A DNA stretch of 64,000 bases from Bradysia coprophila (lineage: Eukaryota > Arthropoda > Insecta > Diptera > Sciaridae). Positions 1 through 10,277 of this stretch are shown here, one piece after another; the stretch's first letter is position 1, and each line of letters starts with the position of its first letter. Made by a program: the position numbers and the translations under genes. The stretch is taken from the NCBI RefSeq assembly GCF_014529535.1, contig NW_023503751.1:1472614-1536613 (forward strand), read 5' to 3'. Under the pieces are notes generated by a model, which saw only the letters and a program-made list of their open reading frames with translations, had not been told where the DNA came from and searched no databases.

Positions 1-884
1 TCTAAGGTTTTAGAGAAACTTATGAAGGGTCATATGAATGAGTACATAGCTGAATTTGGACTGTTACATAGATTGCAGTCTGGGTTTCGCTCAAACCATG
101 GTACTGCTACGGCCTTACTGAAGATTACGGATGGTATAAGGGTGGATCTTGACGGTGGATTAGCCACGGTCCTCTTGAACAAAATTTAACGTTCTCCTCA
201 TCCGCACTTAATTTCATTAGGAGCTACCTGAGTAATAGGCAGCAGAAGGTAATGATTAATGGATGCAGCTCCAGCTTCTCGGACATGCTGGTTGGGCCCG
301 CAAGGCTCGGTTCTCGATTATGTACAACTCTACTTATCTGTGCGTAAGGAAAATGTCAGGTAAGACGTGAATAATCTCAACGCTGATCTTAGGGCTATTT
401 CGTTCTGGGCAAGGAGCGAACGGTCTGGTACTTAATGCTAGTAAAACGCAGGCAATCAGGATCTGCACTGGGAATTGGTCGACAACTATCCCTCAGTTGG
501 AGCTGAATGGGACTAACATCGGCTATAGTGACACGGTCAAGGATCTTGGGATTCTGATTGATAATCCGATGAACTGGCGAACTCATGCGCTTTCGGTCTC
601 GTCGAAAGTCTTTGCTGGACTCCGATGCTTCTGGCCTCATGCTGGCTACCTCCGTCAAGTTGATTCTGGTCAAGTCTCTTCTGATGCCTCCTTTCACGTA
701 CTACTCGCAGGTTATGGGAAGGTTGCAGGCTTCGACGAAGAAGGTTCTAGAGGAGGCATTTAAGGGTTGCATTAGGTTCGTTTGTGGCTTGGGCCGTTAT
801 GACTCCACCGCAGCAGCCAACAATGTGCTTCTTGGCTGCGACTTACAATATCCGCAAGGAACTATTCAGCATCGCCATAATTGA
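1..884 (+). pseudogene. Non-LTR retrotransposon reverse transcriptase remnant (jockey/CR1-like)
   Basis: Frame 1 at 1-186 reads SKVLEKLMKGHMNEYI followed by LLHRLQSGFRSNHGTATAL, which is the finger/palm part of a LINE reverse transcriptase. Around 205-300 another frame gives a segment like LNFIRSYLSNRQQKVMING, normal for the stretch before the catalytic box. The text then jumps from a GP.GSVL-like motif to VQLYLSV, so the catalytic Y/F-A-D-D box appears to have been deleted near 300-345. The thumb region follows in shifting frames (VKDLGILIDN near 536, FKGCIRFVCGLGRYD near 757-800). There are several frameshifts and stops, and the 5' part lies outside the window. It is a dead copy; the clade is judged from motif style only. 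Confidence 0.8.
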
Positions 885-1625
885 ATTGGGTCTTGTATTC
901 AAATGTGGTGAAGGCTTTTATTTACCTAAATTAGATCAGTAAAACGTAAACAATCTAGAATCCTTAAAACTTATTGATCAAATCTTACTTTGCTGTGTAA
1001 ACTAGGATCACAAGAACTGCGTTGGAACGTACTTTCGGATTAGAATAACTAACCTAGACCAGACTGCAAAATCAGTAAAATTAGCTCGTGTCAAACTAAC
1101 AAATCAACAAATCTCACCACTTGGTAAACTATATGCCACTTCGTCCGAATTGAGTCTAGATCTATAATCGGTCAGTGAATCTGTAACTAAAATTCGACCG
1201 TTCTGAGCATCGGATAAAAAAAGTGAATTTCCTCTCTCTAAATTACCTAATTACAACAATTCACCATTTGACACAATCCTCCGTACGTCCAACACACTTC
1301 TTCATACAATTTAAATTTACTTCAACGCAGATGTTCAACGATTTAAATAAAATTCTCCTATTCCAATTCGATTTACGATTTGCCTCAAATATAGAAAAGT
1401 GTCTTCTTCCGCCCGTTGGTCAACTCAGTTCGATTAAGATGTTGACATTTCGACTTCGGTCCCAGTGAGGGGTCGTTCAATTGAAATTCGCGCGCCAACA
1501 ATCTCCCCCTCGTTTTTGTCGTCACTCGGATGATCTAAAACTTCCATCGTTGGCGTAGTCGAGCGCACATCCAGAACTCCAAGTCGGTTGGCTGGTCGCC
1601 ATAACGTACTTACGTACGTATATTT
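885..1625. other. No gene seen
   Basis: AT-rich sequence after the LINE remnant. I see no spliced exons, no tRNA-like boxes and no clear repeat. The stretch at 1470-1620 immediately precedes a hairpin element. Confidence 0.5.
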
Positions 1626-3231
1626 TTAGACCCGTACGAAGTACTGGGGTCTTATAGGTGTACGCATACGTTTGTAACACGTCGAATTGGACTCCCTGAG
1701 TAAGGGGAAACCTATTGTGGTTGTCTAGAGATGCCAAATCAGTGAAGAAAAAAAATGTCTGTCTGTCTGTCTGTCTGTCCGTTCTCTAACTTGAGTAAAA
1801 CACATCTGATTTCTAAAATTTTTTTTTCTCGTTTCGTAATGTCAAAAGACAGGCTAAGTTCGAAGATGGGTGATTTCGGATCGACCTCTCCGGAGCTGGG
1901 GCCCAATAAGTGCCTAAGTGTTTTTCGACGATATCTCCAGACATTTAAGCACTACACTTGTCAGTGATAAGTCAAATAAAAGGTATTTACAATACCGATC
2001 GACAAAAAAAAAGTTTATGGAAATCGGCTGACCGACTCATGAGTTAGACCCCTTGGTGTGAAACAGGCACAGGGCGGCAAGCAGTTTTAGCTTGTAGGTC
2101 GGCCACATTTGAACATATGTCGTCTATTTTAGCTTTATAGGTATTGACCGTACCAATCAGGAAAAAAAAGTTTTTGAAATTATGTTCTCCGGAGCGTGAG
2201 CTAGGTCTCTTGGAGTGAGCTTATATGTGGCTACTCGGCCGTACAGTGAAGGTGGTGTTTTTTGTTAATATCTCGAGTAAACTTTGACCGAATTTCATTA
2301 GTTTTTTTTGTTTGAAAGGTACTAACGAATGTAAAGCAGCCGTACTACTTTCCACCTCCTAACAAAATGGCCGTCGGCCGCCATTTTGGATTTTTGTAAA
2401 ATCAATATAAATCGGTGAAAATGATACTTACTTAATTTTAGGTCAATTCGAAATTTGTGTTACATTTGAAAGGAACGTCGTACGGGGCTTCGTAATTGCG
2501 CTATGCGCAATTTTTAAGACGTACACATTTCATAAGAATTTTACTTTACCGACGTTTACGGGCGCAGTAGGCTTACGGTAAGAGTAGGGCGACGGACGAA
2601 CTAGGGTTACGTACGCAATAGATGTACGGGTTTGTACGGGGCTCAGTCGCAGCAAACGCTCCGACTGTTCTGACGGCTCGTTTTTTGTTTGAAAGGTATT
2701 AACGAATGTGAAACGTCGGTAAAATTTCCGGTCTCCTAACAAAATGGCTGCCGGTGGCCATATTGGATTTTAATAAAAGTGATATATCTTGGGAAAAATG
2801 GTACTTAGAGAGTTTCTGTTAACATTAATTTGTTTAAGTGTGTGGGGTGTTTCAGGCATTCCATATATGGACATCTATATGTATCTATATTCACCTATAT
2901 TGAGCTATATACAGGCATGTAGAGCTATATAATAGCATATTCATCTGTGAAATGTTTATTTATAGGAAAATATAGGTAAATATAGCGGTATATAGCTGTT
3001 TAAATAGGAATTTATGAAAGTTGACTTCGTACGGGGCTGTCTATATTGTCCTCCGGCAATTTATTTGTATATGATAACAAGGCAAAGAGGGGATAATGCA
3101 AGTGATTTTAAAGCGCGAATAGCTTTTCAGCAGAGAAGAAAATGAAGTAAGAGAAATGAAGAGTTTTACAATAGAGGCTTTTGATACGAATAGGTGTTTC
3201 GTACGGGTCGGCGTTAGCTATGTTTTTTGTT
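1626..3231 (+). mobile_element. DINE-1/Helentron-like interspersed element, 'GACCC' family (family A), mosaic copy
   Basis: It begins with a short hairpin (TTAGACCCGTACGAAGTAC then GGGGTCTTATAGG), followed about 110 bp later by a (GTCT)n run at 1757-1780, then conserved non-coding blocks, an AT-rich block of TATATA-like words (2860-3000), and ends near GGGTCGGCGTTAGCTATG. Related copies lie at 25928-27174 (minus), 27507-28079 (minus), 28810-30017 (plus) and 45008-45872 (plus). The part at about 2280-2680 matches the GCCCC family (compare 7806-8210) and ends in the typical GCAAACGCTCCGACTGTTCTG, so this copy is a mosaic or a nested insertion. The hairpin followed by (GTCY)n is the layout of Drosophila DINE-1 and Helentron-derived elements; the family link is inferred from structure, not from alignment. 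Confidence 0.7.
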
Positions 3232-3359
3232 GTTATTTGACGACGATTTTCTATTGTTAAATTCGATTTGTTTTTAGTTTAAGAAATGTCTTAAGTGATA
3301 GATGGATACGCTGTGTATATGAGCAACCTTTGTTACAAGGGCAGCACCTTTATTATTTT

Positions 3360-5390
3360 AATAAATGTTTTCTTCTTCTTCGGGAACTGGACCTTAGCTC
3401 TACGTACTTGATTGTTGGTTCCAGTGATCGTTTCCACCACTCTGGCCCGTTTATAGGTATTTCGTGGAGCGTTCTCGTCGAAATTGATCACCAGATCTCC
3501 GACCTCCAATGGCTTAACCTTTTCAAATCACTTTGTTCGTCGGATTAACGTTGGCCAATATTCTTTGATGAAACGTTTCCAAAATATGTCTGTGCATCGT
3601 TACGCCTCCTTCCACTGGCGACGTAGGAATGGGCCGTCAGATCTGAAAATTCCAGGTGGTTTCAGGCCATTCGATGAACCCAGCATGAAGTGATTCGGTG
3701 TTAATTCTTCGTCGTCCTCCGATTCGACCGGAACGAATGTAAGCGGCCGGGAATTTATTATGTTTTCTGCTTCGATTAACCAACTTCGTAACATTTGGTC
3801 GGAGTTCTCGTATTCGTTGAGTCGTACAAGCTGATTTTGACCGATCGGACGAGTCTCTCCCACTTTCCACCCATATGGGGAGTTTCTGGCAGGTTGAAGA
3901 TCCAGTTTGTGTAGCAGGTCGTAAATTCATCTCTCAGTCGCTCAAAATCGATTTTCTTAATTTCGTTGATCAATTCGTTGTTGGCTCCCTTCAGGTTGGT
4001 TCCGTTGTCGGTGTAAAACGTTTGAACAACACCTTTTCGATTGATGAAGTCGCGTATCGACAATATACACGCATCCGTATCGTAACTTGTAACTACCACG
4101 TCCAACCAAACTGCTCTCGTTGTGAGACAAGTGTAGATTATACCCCAACGCTTCGGATACTGGCGGCCTACTTTCACTTTGAATGGTCCAAAATAATCAA
4201 TTCCGGTGTATGTAATTCCGGTCTGATTCCTGCTTCGAAACGTATAGGAGGTAAATCGGCTTGCATCGTCTTAAAGCACACAAATTGCAGCTCCATCGAA
4301 CACTTTTCAGGACAGTCCGGATTTTTGGAATGTAGAATCTCTGCTTCAATTCGTTTGTAGCTGATTCGTGGTTTCGATGTTAGAATTTCTTGTGGTAACT
4401 GAACACGATGAGTTTCGTTACAGCATTTTCCTTTGGTAAAATAATTGGTCGCTTTGCGTCTTCTGTAACTGCCGTTGCTGAATCGATTCTGCCTTTCACT
4501 CGTAGTACACCATATTCGTCCAAGTACGGATCGCACTCTTTAATACAACTTCCCAAATCAATTGGCTTCTTTCTATTTGGCTCCACACTTTGATTGCGAG
4601 TTAGAATAGTCATCTCCTCAGTGAAGCCTTCCCATTGTGCTTGGCGAATTAGCTTCCTTTCAGATTCGATTAAGTCCCTTTGCGACAATTTAAGCGATGG
4701 CAGTGTCAACTTCCTGTGTTTAGTTACCATCCAAGTTGCTACTCGTTTCGCATTTGCTACTGCTCTCACCAGTCGTTGCCATGTTGAAAATTTGGTCGCA
4801 TCCACAATTGACGGCATTATCAACCGAGAGTGTGAACACGATAATCTCATTCCTCTGTTGTTCCATTCGCAATTATGGCCTTCGGTGGTGGCCATTCGCT
4901 TTCTGGTCGTTGTAGAAATTCCTGTGAACCATCGATTCGAGGCGTCGAATGTTGGTATTTTCCCCCATTTAGTCGCTTCGTCTGCGACATTTAATTTCGT
5001 AGGTACCCAGCACCATTCCGTCAGATTTGTGCTTTCCAATATCTCACCGACTCGATTTGCTACGAATTGCGTATATTTCTTGTGCTCTGAATGTAGCCAA
5101 GTGAGTACGGTTGTCGAATCGCCCCAAATGACTTTACGTTCAACGTTCAATGAGAGTCCGTCTTTTACGCTGTTTACCAATCTTGAGCCTAACACTGCGG
5201 CTAAAAGCTCTTTTCGTGTGTTGGAGAGGTATTTTAGCGGTGTTACTCTCGCCTTTGAGCCAACCTATGAACACTCGGTCCCATTATTGTCGGATATTCT
5301 CAAATATACAACTGCTGCGTAGGCATCTTCTCCAGCATCGACGAAAATGTGTAACTCGGTGCTCGGTTGTGGTTGTATTCCGAGTTTTTA
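3360..5390 (-). pseudogene. BEL/Pao LTR-retrotransposon pol fragment (RNase H and integrase)
   Basis: Read right to left, the order is: an RNase H-like start near 5357-5300 (FVDAGEDAYAAVVYLR), a frame at 5195-4380 with VIWGDSTTVLTWLHSE and NVADEATKWGK, then the integrase zinc-binding region (RPIILPKENAVTKLIV near 4450), the integrase core at 4177-3776 with TTRAVWLDVV and FYTDNGTNLKGANN and the segment PHMGGKWERLVRSVK, and its tail with INSRPLTFV and LTPNHFMLG near 3700-3800. A decayed C-terminal part (DLVINFDENAPRN) continues to about 3360. This order is diagnostic of BEL/Pao. At least three frameshifts separate the frames. Gag, protease and reverse transcriptase are missing, and the upstream edge abuts a hairpin element at 5391. 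No LTRs were found. Confidence 0.85.
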
Positions 5391-5632
5391 TACTTGAGAA
5401 GTACTTCGTACGGGATTTTGTAATTGCGCTAATCGCAATTTTAAAGATGAACACTTACAGTTAATTTGCAAAAATAGGCAATAGTGTCAAGTACGCAACA
5501 AGATTACGGAAGCATTTTGATAACGGACGAATAAGGGTTACGGGCTTATTAGGGCTACGGACGTATAATGGTTTCGAGCAAAATAGGTTTACGGGTCGTA
5601 CCTACTGTTCTGATGCCTTGTTTTGAATATCT
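5391..5632 (+). mobile_element. 'GCCCC' hairpin-family (family B) 3' end fragment
   Basis: This fragment matches 19997-20236: AAGTACTTCGTACGGGATTT, then TTGCGCTAATCGCAATTTTA, runs of TTACGG-like words, and the terminal CTGTTCTGATGCCTTGTTTT. It lacks the 5' hairpin and (GTCY)n. It cuts off the BEL/Pao fragment on its left, and on its right forms the outer part of a long inverted repeat with 7490-7535. Confidence 0.65.
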
Positions 5633-5672
5633 ATCAATTCGAAATTATTGTAAGAAATCATAGAGCATGTTC

Positions 5673-5738
5673 ACTTCGGGAGTCGAACCGGGACCCATAG
5701 GGCATGAGTTCATTGTGCTCTAACGATTGACGATGCTA
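5673..5738 (-). repeat. tRNA-like module 1 (left arm copy)
   Basis: On the minus strand the sequence has an A-box-like TCGTTAGAGC and a B-box GGTTCGACTCC separated by a tRNA-like distance. The anticodon stem does not pair well, so this is tRNA-derived repeat sequence rather than a working tRNA gene. Identical copies are at 7379-7446 and 21059-21127. Confidence 0.5.
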
Positions 5739-6261
5739 TTTGCACTCGAAATAATCAATTCATTATGATAACATTTGCTTTTACATTAATCCGGAAAAAA
5801 ATTTGTAAAATTTTGTAGCAGTGGACTTGCGTCACGTCCGCTAACTAACGTACGGGCATGATCTGAAATTTTTAAAGTGTTCTGTGCGGCTGGCGAAGCA
5901 AGTAGCAGGAAATTCTAACCTTGAGTTTTGAAGCTTACTTCACGCCCTGTCCATTGAAGCGCCACACGTCCATAACGGCACAGATAGAAATGGAGTTTAT
6001 TTTTCACAGCCCACCAAATTCTGGTAAATGGTCGAACTTTGAAGTTCCCTAAATAACGTTTTTTCGAGCGACTTCATCAAAATTGTAATCGTTATAGTTT
6101 TACCAGATGATAAATAGTAAAACTAACGTGATAGAGCCAGGAGATGTGTCCTAGATTTTTTCGTAGAGAACAGACTGAAGAAACGAAGCAAAATTCTTAG
6201 ATTTCACTTCATAAATTTTTTGAAAAAAGTAAGTTGAGCTTAAAATTGTGACTTCATTTTT

Positions 6262-6335
6262 GCTCGCCTCGTTGGTCGAGTTGGATTTATAAACCAGAGG
6301 TTGCTAGTTCAAGCCCAGCTGTGGACATTATGAGC
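6262..6335 (+). repeat. tRNA-like module 2
   Basis: The 5' end GCTCGCCTCG and the 3' end ATTATGAGC can pair as an acceptor-like stem (GCTC with GAGC). TTGGTCGAGTTGG resembles an A-box and D-arm; TTGG-ATTTATAA-CCAG forms a short anticodon-like stem; GCTAGTTCAAGCCCAGC forms a T-arm with the B-box AGTTCAAGCCC. Another copy lies at 20338-20411. Because the module sits inside a multicopy repeat, I read it as a SINE-like tRNA-derived part, not a genuine tRNA gene. Confidence 0.5.
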
Positions 6336-6432
6336 AAAAATGCTTTCACTTCAGATTTTGATGTCTAGTATGTTTCACTAAATGAAAATTAAAGTTTGTT
6401 GGTTTTACCAGAGTTCACAGGAACTCACAATT

Positions 6433-6696
6433 GAGTTACAAACAATTTTTTTTTCGATGGAGAACCTAATTAAAAGACACTTTGTCTCGTATCATATGCC
6501 AAAAAAAGTTAAAACTTTTTTTATAAATCATTTTGAAAGTCACTGAAAACACGAAAATTCGAATCGAAATACAAAAATTTTTGATGACATAGAAATGATT
6601 TATAAAAAAAGTTTTAACTTTTTTTGGCATATGATACGAGACAAAGTGTCTTATAATTAGGTTCTCCATCGAAAAAAAAAAAATTGTTTGTAACTC
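6433..6696. mobile_element. 264-bp MITE flanked by AATT
   Basis: The ends GAGTTACAAACAATTTTTTT and its complement ATTGTTTGTAACTC are terminal inverted repeats, extended inward by a long near-palindrome (GGTTCTCCATCG; CATATGATACGAGACAAAGT). AATT flanks both sides (6429-6432 and 6697-6700). The homologous copy at 20505-20530 reads straight through a single AATT, which is the empty site. The superfamily is uncertain. Confidence 0.85.
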
Positions 6697-6744
6697 AATT
6701 CTCGTATTGTTGTTTACAATTTGATTTTGTATCAACATCAACTA

Positions 6745-6869
6745 CAGTGAAGGACATCTCAAATGTCTCACTGTCATTTTTTTTCAGAGAATGTCATTGT
6801 GAATTTGCAATGACACAATAAAATTCTCAGAAAAATTTGACAGTGAGACATTTGAGATGTCGTTCACTC
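6745..6869. mobile_element. Mariner-type MITE (family D), TA target
   Basis: Terminal inverted repeats CAGTGAAGGACATCTCAAAT and the complement at 6850-6869 surround a largely self-complementary body with CACTGTCA and TTCTCAGAAAAAT words. TA flanks both ends. The empty site (AACTATGTAG, one TA) is seen in the second copy near 20550. A sister copy is at 14996-15119. The TA target suggests the Tc1/mariner superfamily. Confidence 0.85.
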
Positions 6870-7378
6870 TATGTAGTATTTTCAGATTGCTGATCTAATA
6901 AAACTCAAATCAAATATAATGTCTCCAATTCCCAATTCACCAAATCAAGGGAAAAATCTCACTGTATTTTTGGTATCATTTACGTTCCGAGCGCAAGGTC
7001 ATCAGTTTTCGCTGGCTATTTTTAAATACCATGTGTCGCTTTTTCCTCTTCTGAACACGCGTTGTATTTATTTTTAATTCACTCTCTCATTCGAACATCT
7101 CCAAACTGTAGATGGTAATTGTACCCGGTTGCAAATAATAACAGGAAATATTTTCGTGGTAGATTCCGTTGTATAATGTTGAAGAAACGAAAATAAAATC
7201 ATTTTCACCATTCGCAGTTCAACTTTGTGATCGAAAAACAGCGTCGTTACGAAACGTCTTCACGTTAAATTTTGTAAGACGATGAATTAGTAAGGATAGC
7301 GACCCAAGAAACTTCTTTTCCGGATTAATGTAAAAGCAAATGTTATCATAATGAATTGATTATTTCGAGTGCAAATAG

Positions 7379-7446
7379 CATCGTCAATCGTTAGAGCACA
7401 ATGAACTCATGCCCTATGGGTCCCGGTTCGACTCCCGAAGTGAACA
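7379..7446 (+). repeat. tRNA-like module 1 (right arm copy)
   Basis: Same sequence as 5673-5738 in the opposite orientation, with TCGTTAGAGC (A-box-like) and GGTTCGACTCC (B-box). The spacing between boxes is that of a class I tRNA, but the stems are poor. Confidence 0.5.
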
Positions 7447-7494
7447 TGCTCTATGATTTCTTACAATAATTTCGAATTGATAGATATTCAAAAC

Positions 7495-7805
7495 AAGGCA
7501 TCAGAACAGTCGGTACGACCCGTAAACCTTATAAAAGTTTACGATGTAATTTTAGGACTTTACAACTTTTGTTTACCAATTTTCTTTCGGTATTAAATTA
7601 TCTGTCAAACGAAACTAAAAGTAGCAAAGTTTGATGAAATATTCTCGATTTATGTGCAAAAACCACATAGGGCCACAAAGCGGCCATAGTCCAAGGGCCC
7701 AAATTTGAAACTTTTTTCGCCATCATTCTATTCGGCATTCAATTATCACTCAAATGAAACAAAAACTAGCAAAAGCGGCTGAGATTTACTCGATTTATGT
7801 GCAAA
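7495..7805 (-). mobile_element. Family B hairpin element, truncated
   Basis: It starts with ACAAGGCATCAGAACAGTCG and GTACGACCCGTAAACC and continues into GTTTACCAATTTTC and the CTTAGGGCC-type unit. It matches the complement of 19850-19990 plus the family terminus. It lacks the hairpin and (GTCY)n end and is cut at the next copy (7806). Confidence 0.6.
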
Positions 7806-8845
7806 CGAGCCATCAGAACAGTCGGAGCGTTTGCTGCGACTGAGCCCCGTACAAACCCGTACATCCATTGCGTACGTGACCCTAGTTCGTCCGTCGCCCT
7901 ACTCTTACCGTAAGTCTACTGCGGCCGTAAACGTCGGTAAAGTAAAATTCTTATGAAATGTGTACGTCTTAAAAATTGCGCATAGCGCAATTACGAAGCC
8001 CCGTACGACGTTCCTTTCAAATGTAACACAAACTACACTTCTCACTGATCAGTGACTTTGTAATTATCATTTTCATCGATTTATATTGTTTTTACAAAAA
8101 TCCAAAATGGCGGCCGACGGCCATTTTGTTAGGAGGTGGAATAGTACGGCTGCTTTACATTCGTTAGTATCTTTCAAACAAAAAAAATTCATGAAATTCG
8201 GTCAAATTTTACTCGAGATATTAACAAAAAACACCACCACCACTGTACGGCCGAGTAGCCACATATAAGCTCACTCCAAGAGACCTAGCTCACGCTCCGG
8301 TGAACCGAATTTCATAAACTTTTTTTTTCCCGGATTGGTACCTATCTAATAAAGCAAAATCTATCCAAATCCGTTCAAATTTGGCCAACGTTCAAGCAAA
8401 AACGGGTTGCCGCCCTGTACCTAGTTCACACCAAGGGGTCTAACTCACGAGTCGGTCATCCAATTTCCTTAAACTTTTTTTTTGTCGATCGGTAATACCT
8501 TTCATTTGACGTATCACTTACAAGTGTAGCCTTTAAATGGCCAGAGATATCTTCGGAAAACGTTAAATCACTTATGGGGCCCCAGCTCGGGAGGGGTCGA
8601 CCCAAAATCGCCCATCTTCGAACTTAGCCTCACTACTTTGACTATCTTTCAGGGAAAAAAAATTGAAATAGGATTTGATTTACTCAAGATATCGACGTGA
8701 CAGACGGACACACAAAATTTTTATTGCGGATTCGTCATCTATGAACATAGGCAAACACTTTGCCCTTACTGTCTGCTTCGAATTCCATCAATTACACACG
8801 GCATCGTAATCCTATAAGCCCCTTCGTACTTCGTACGGGGCTAAA
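7806..8845 (-). mobile_element. Family B hairpin element, nearly full length
   Basis: Its 3' terminus (minus sense) is at the left, GAGCCATCAGAACAGTCGGA, and its 5' hairpin at the right, AAGCCCCTTCGTACTTCGTA with CGGGGCTAA. Between them lie conserved blocks including TTTACTCGAGATATTAAC, GACGTATCACTTAC and GTCGACCCAAAATCGCCCAT. A reduced (GTCY) tract (ACGTGACAGACGGACACACA) sits near 8694-8714. There is no coding frame. Its left half is also found inside the family A copy at 2280-2680. Confidence 0.65.
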
Positions 8846-9463
8846 AACACTTAGGGCCGAGTAGCGGCCTTAGTCCAAGGGCCCAAATTTGAAACTTTTT
8901 TTGCCATCATTCTATTCGGCATTCAATTATCTCTCAAATGAAACAAAAACTAGCAAAATCGAATGAGTTTTACTCGATTTATGTGCAAAAAACACTTAGG
9001 GCCGAGTAGCGGCCTTAGTCCAAGGGCCCAAATTTAAAACTTTTTTTGCCACCAATCTATTCGGCATTCAATTATCTCTCAAATGAAACAAAAACTAGCA
9101 AAATCGGATGAGATTTACTCGATTTATGTGCAAAAAACACTTAGGGCCGAGTAACGACCTTTGAGCCCTCCCAACAAGCCCGCGTTGCATCTTACCCAAA
9201 AACAATGTTCAGCAACTTTGTTCTACTCGTCAATACCTTTCATTTGATATATCACAAGCAGCTATTGCGTGCGTATTTCGGTAGATATCGTCGAAAGACT
9301 GAAAAACACCTATAGGGCCCTAGCTCTGGAAGGGCCGACCCTACCATGTCCATTTTCGAACTTGACCTTTTTGTCGATACCAATCGGGGAAAAAAAGAAA
9401 TTTGAAAAAAGGTTGTGATTTACTCAAGCTAGAGGGGTCACAGACGGACGGACGGACATTTTT
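8846..9463 (-). mobile_element. Family B body with internal ~140-bp tandem units
   Basis: Three units beginning CTTAGGGCCGAGTA(G/A)CG follow one another (8850, 8995, 9138), each with CAAATGAAACAAAAACTAGC and an ACTCGATTTATGTGC end. The copy continues to a GGACGGACGGACA tract at 9448 but has lost its hairpin, and is followed directly by the hairpin of the next fragment at 9464. Confidence 0.6.
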
Positions 9464-9657
9464 AGCCCCGTACGAAGTACAAAGGGGCTTATAGGATTAT
9501 GATGCCGTGTGTAATTGATGGAATTCGAAGCAGACAGTAAGGGCAAAGTGTTTGCCTATGTTCATAGATCACGAATCCGCAATAAAATCTTTGTCTGTCC
9601 GTCTGTCCGCCTGTCACGTCGATATCTTGAGTAAATCAATTCCGATTTCAAAAATTT
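9464..9657 (+). mobile_element. Family B 5' end (hairpin plus (GTCY)n) fragment
   Basis: It contains the hairpin TTAGCCCCGTACGAAGTAC with GGGGCTTATAGG, the conserved block GTGTTTGCCTATGTTCATAG and TGTCTGTCCGTCTGTCCGCC, then the block ACGTCGATATCTTGAGTAAA. It is cut at 9658 by another hairpin. Confidence 0.65.
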
Positions 9658-10277
9658 TTAGCCCCGTACGAAGTACGAAGGGGCTTATAGGATTACGATG
9701 CCGTTTCAAATTTGGGCCCTTGGACTAAGGCCGCTACTCGGCCCTAAGTGTTTTTTGCACATAAATCGAATAAATCTCATCCGATTTTGCTAGAGTTTGT
9801 TTCATTTGAGAGATAATTGAATGCCGAATAGAATGATGGCAAAAAAGTTTCAAATTTGGGTCCTTGGACTAAGGCCGCTACTCGGCCCTAAGTGCTTTTT
9901 GCACATAAATCGAGTAAATCTCAACCGATTTTGCTAGTTTTTGTTTCATTTGAGAGATAATTGAATACCCAATGGAAAGTTGGCAAAAAATTTTGGGTTT
10001 CTAAAATAATGTCGTAAATTGTTGGTTGTATTTGAGAGGTACTTCGTACGGGCTTTCGTAATTGCGCTATGCGCAATTTTAAAAATGAACACTTTCAGTA
10101 AAGACCATGCCCAACTTGACTTGCATTTTGGTAACAGACGCATTAGAGGGTTGTAGACGTATTAGGGTTCCGGGCGTATTACGGCTACGGACGTATTATG
10201 GTTACAGACGAAATAGGATTACGGGTCGTACGGGGCTAAGTCGCAGCAAACGCTCCGACTGTTCTGATGCCTTGTTT
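9658..10277 (+). mobile_element. Family B hairpin element with internal deletion
   Basis: The hairpin and GGATTACGATGCCG are joined directly to TTTCAAATTTGGGCCCTTGG, so the (GTCY)n region is deleted. Two body units, the TTGCGCTATGCGCAATTTT palindrome and the 3' terminus GCTCCGACTGTTCTGATGCC follow. The 3' half is nearly the same as 18900-19274. Confidence 0.65.

Larger units (their letters stand above)
5590..7532. mobile_element. Long inverted-repeat element with tRNA-like modules (family C)
   Basis: Bases 5590-5800 and 7317-7532 are inverted copies of one another (for example AATTCATTATGATAACATTT at 5757-5776 against its complement near 7340-7360). The interior 6160-7310 reappears in plus orientation at 20236-21000, where the left arm is absent and the right arm is present (to 21175). 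There is no protein-coding frame inside. The interior carries a tRNA-like module at 6262-6335, and each arm carries another one. Two MITEs (6433-6696 and 6745-6869) were inserted later, because the second copy lacks both. The class is unknown: it could be a non-autonomous transposon with captured tRNA-derived sequence, or a composite of SINE-like units. Confidence 0.65.

Noticed and set aside
4594..5322. 242-residue plus-strand frame
   Set aside because: Antisense shadow of the BEL/Pao RNase H region.
5673..7446. Functional tRNA genes
   Set aside because: A- and B-box-like words are present but acceptor and anticodon stems pair poorly and the modules are part of a multicopy repeat.
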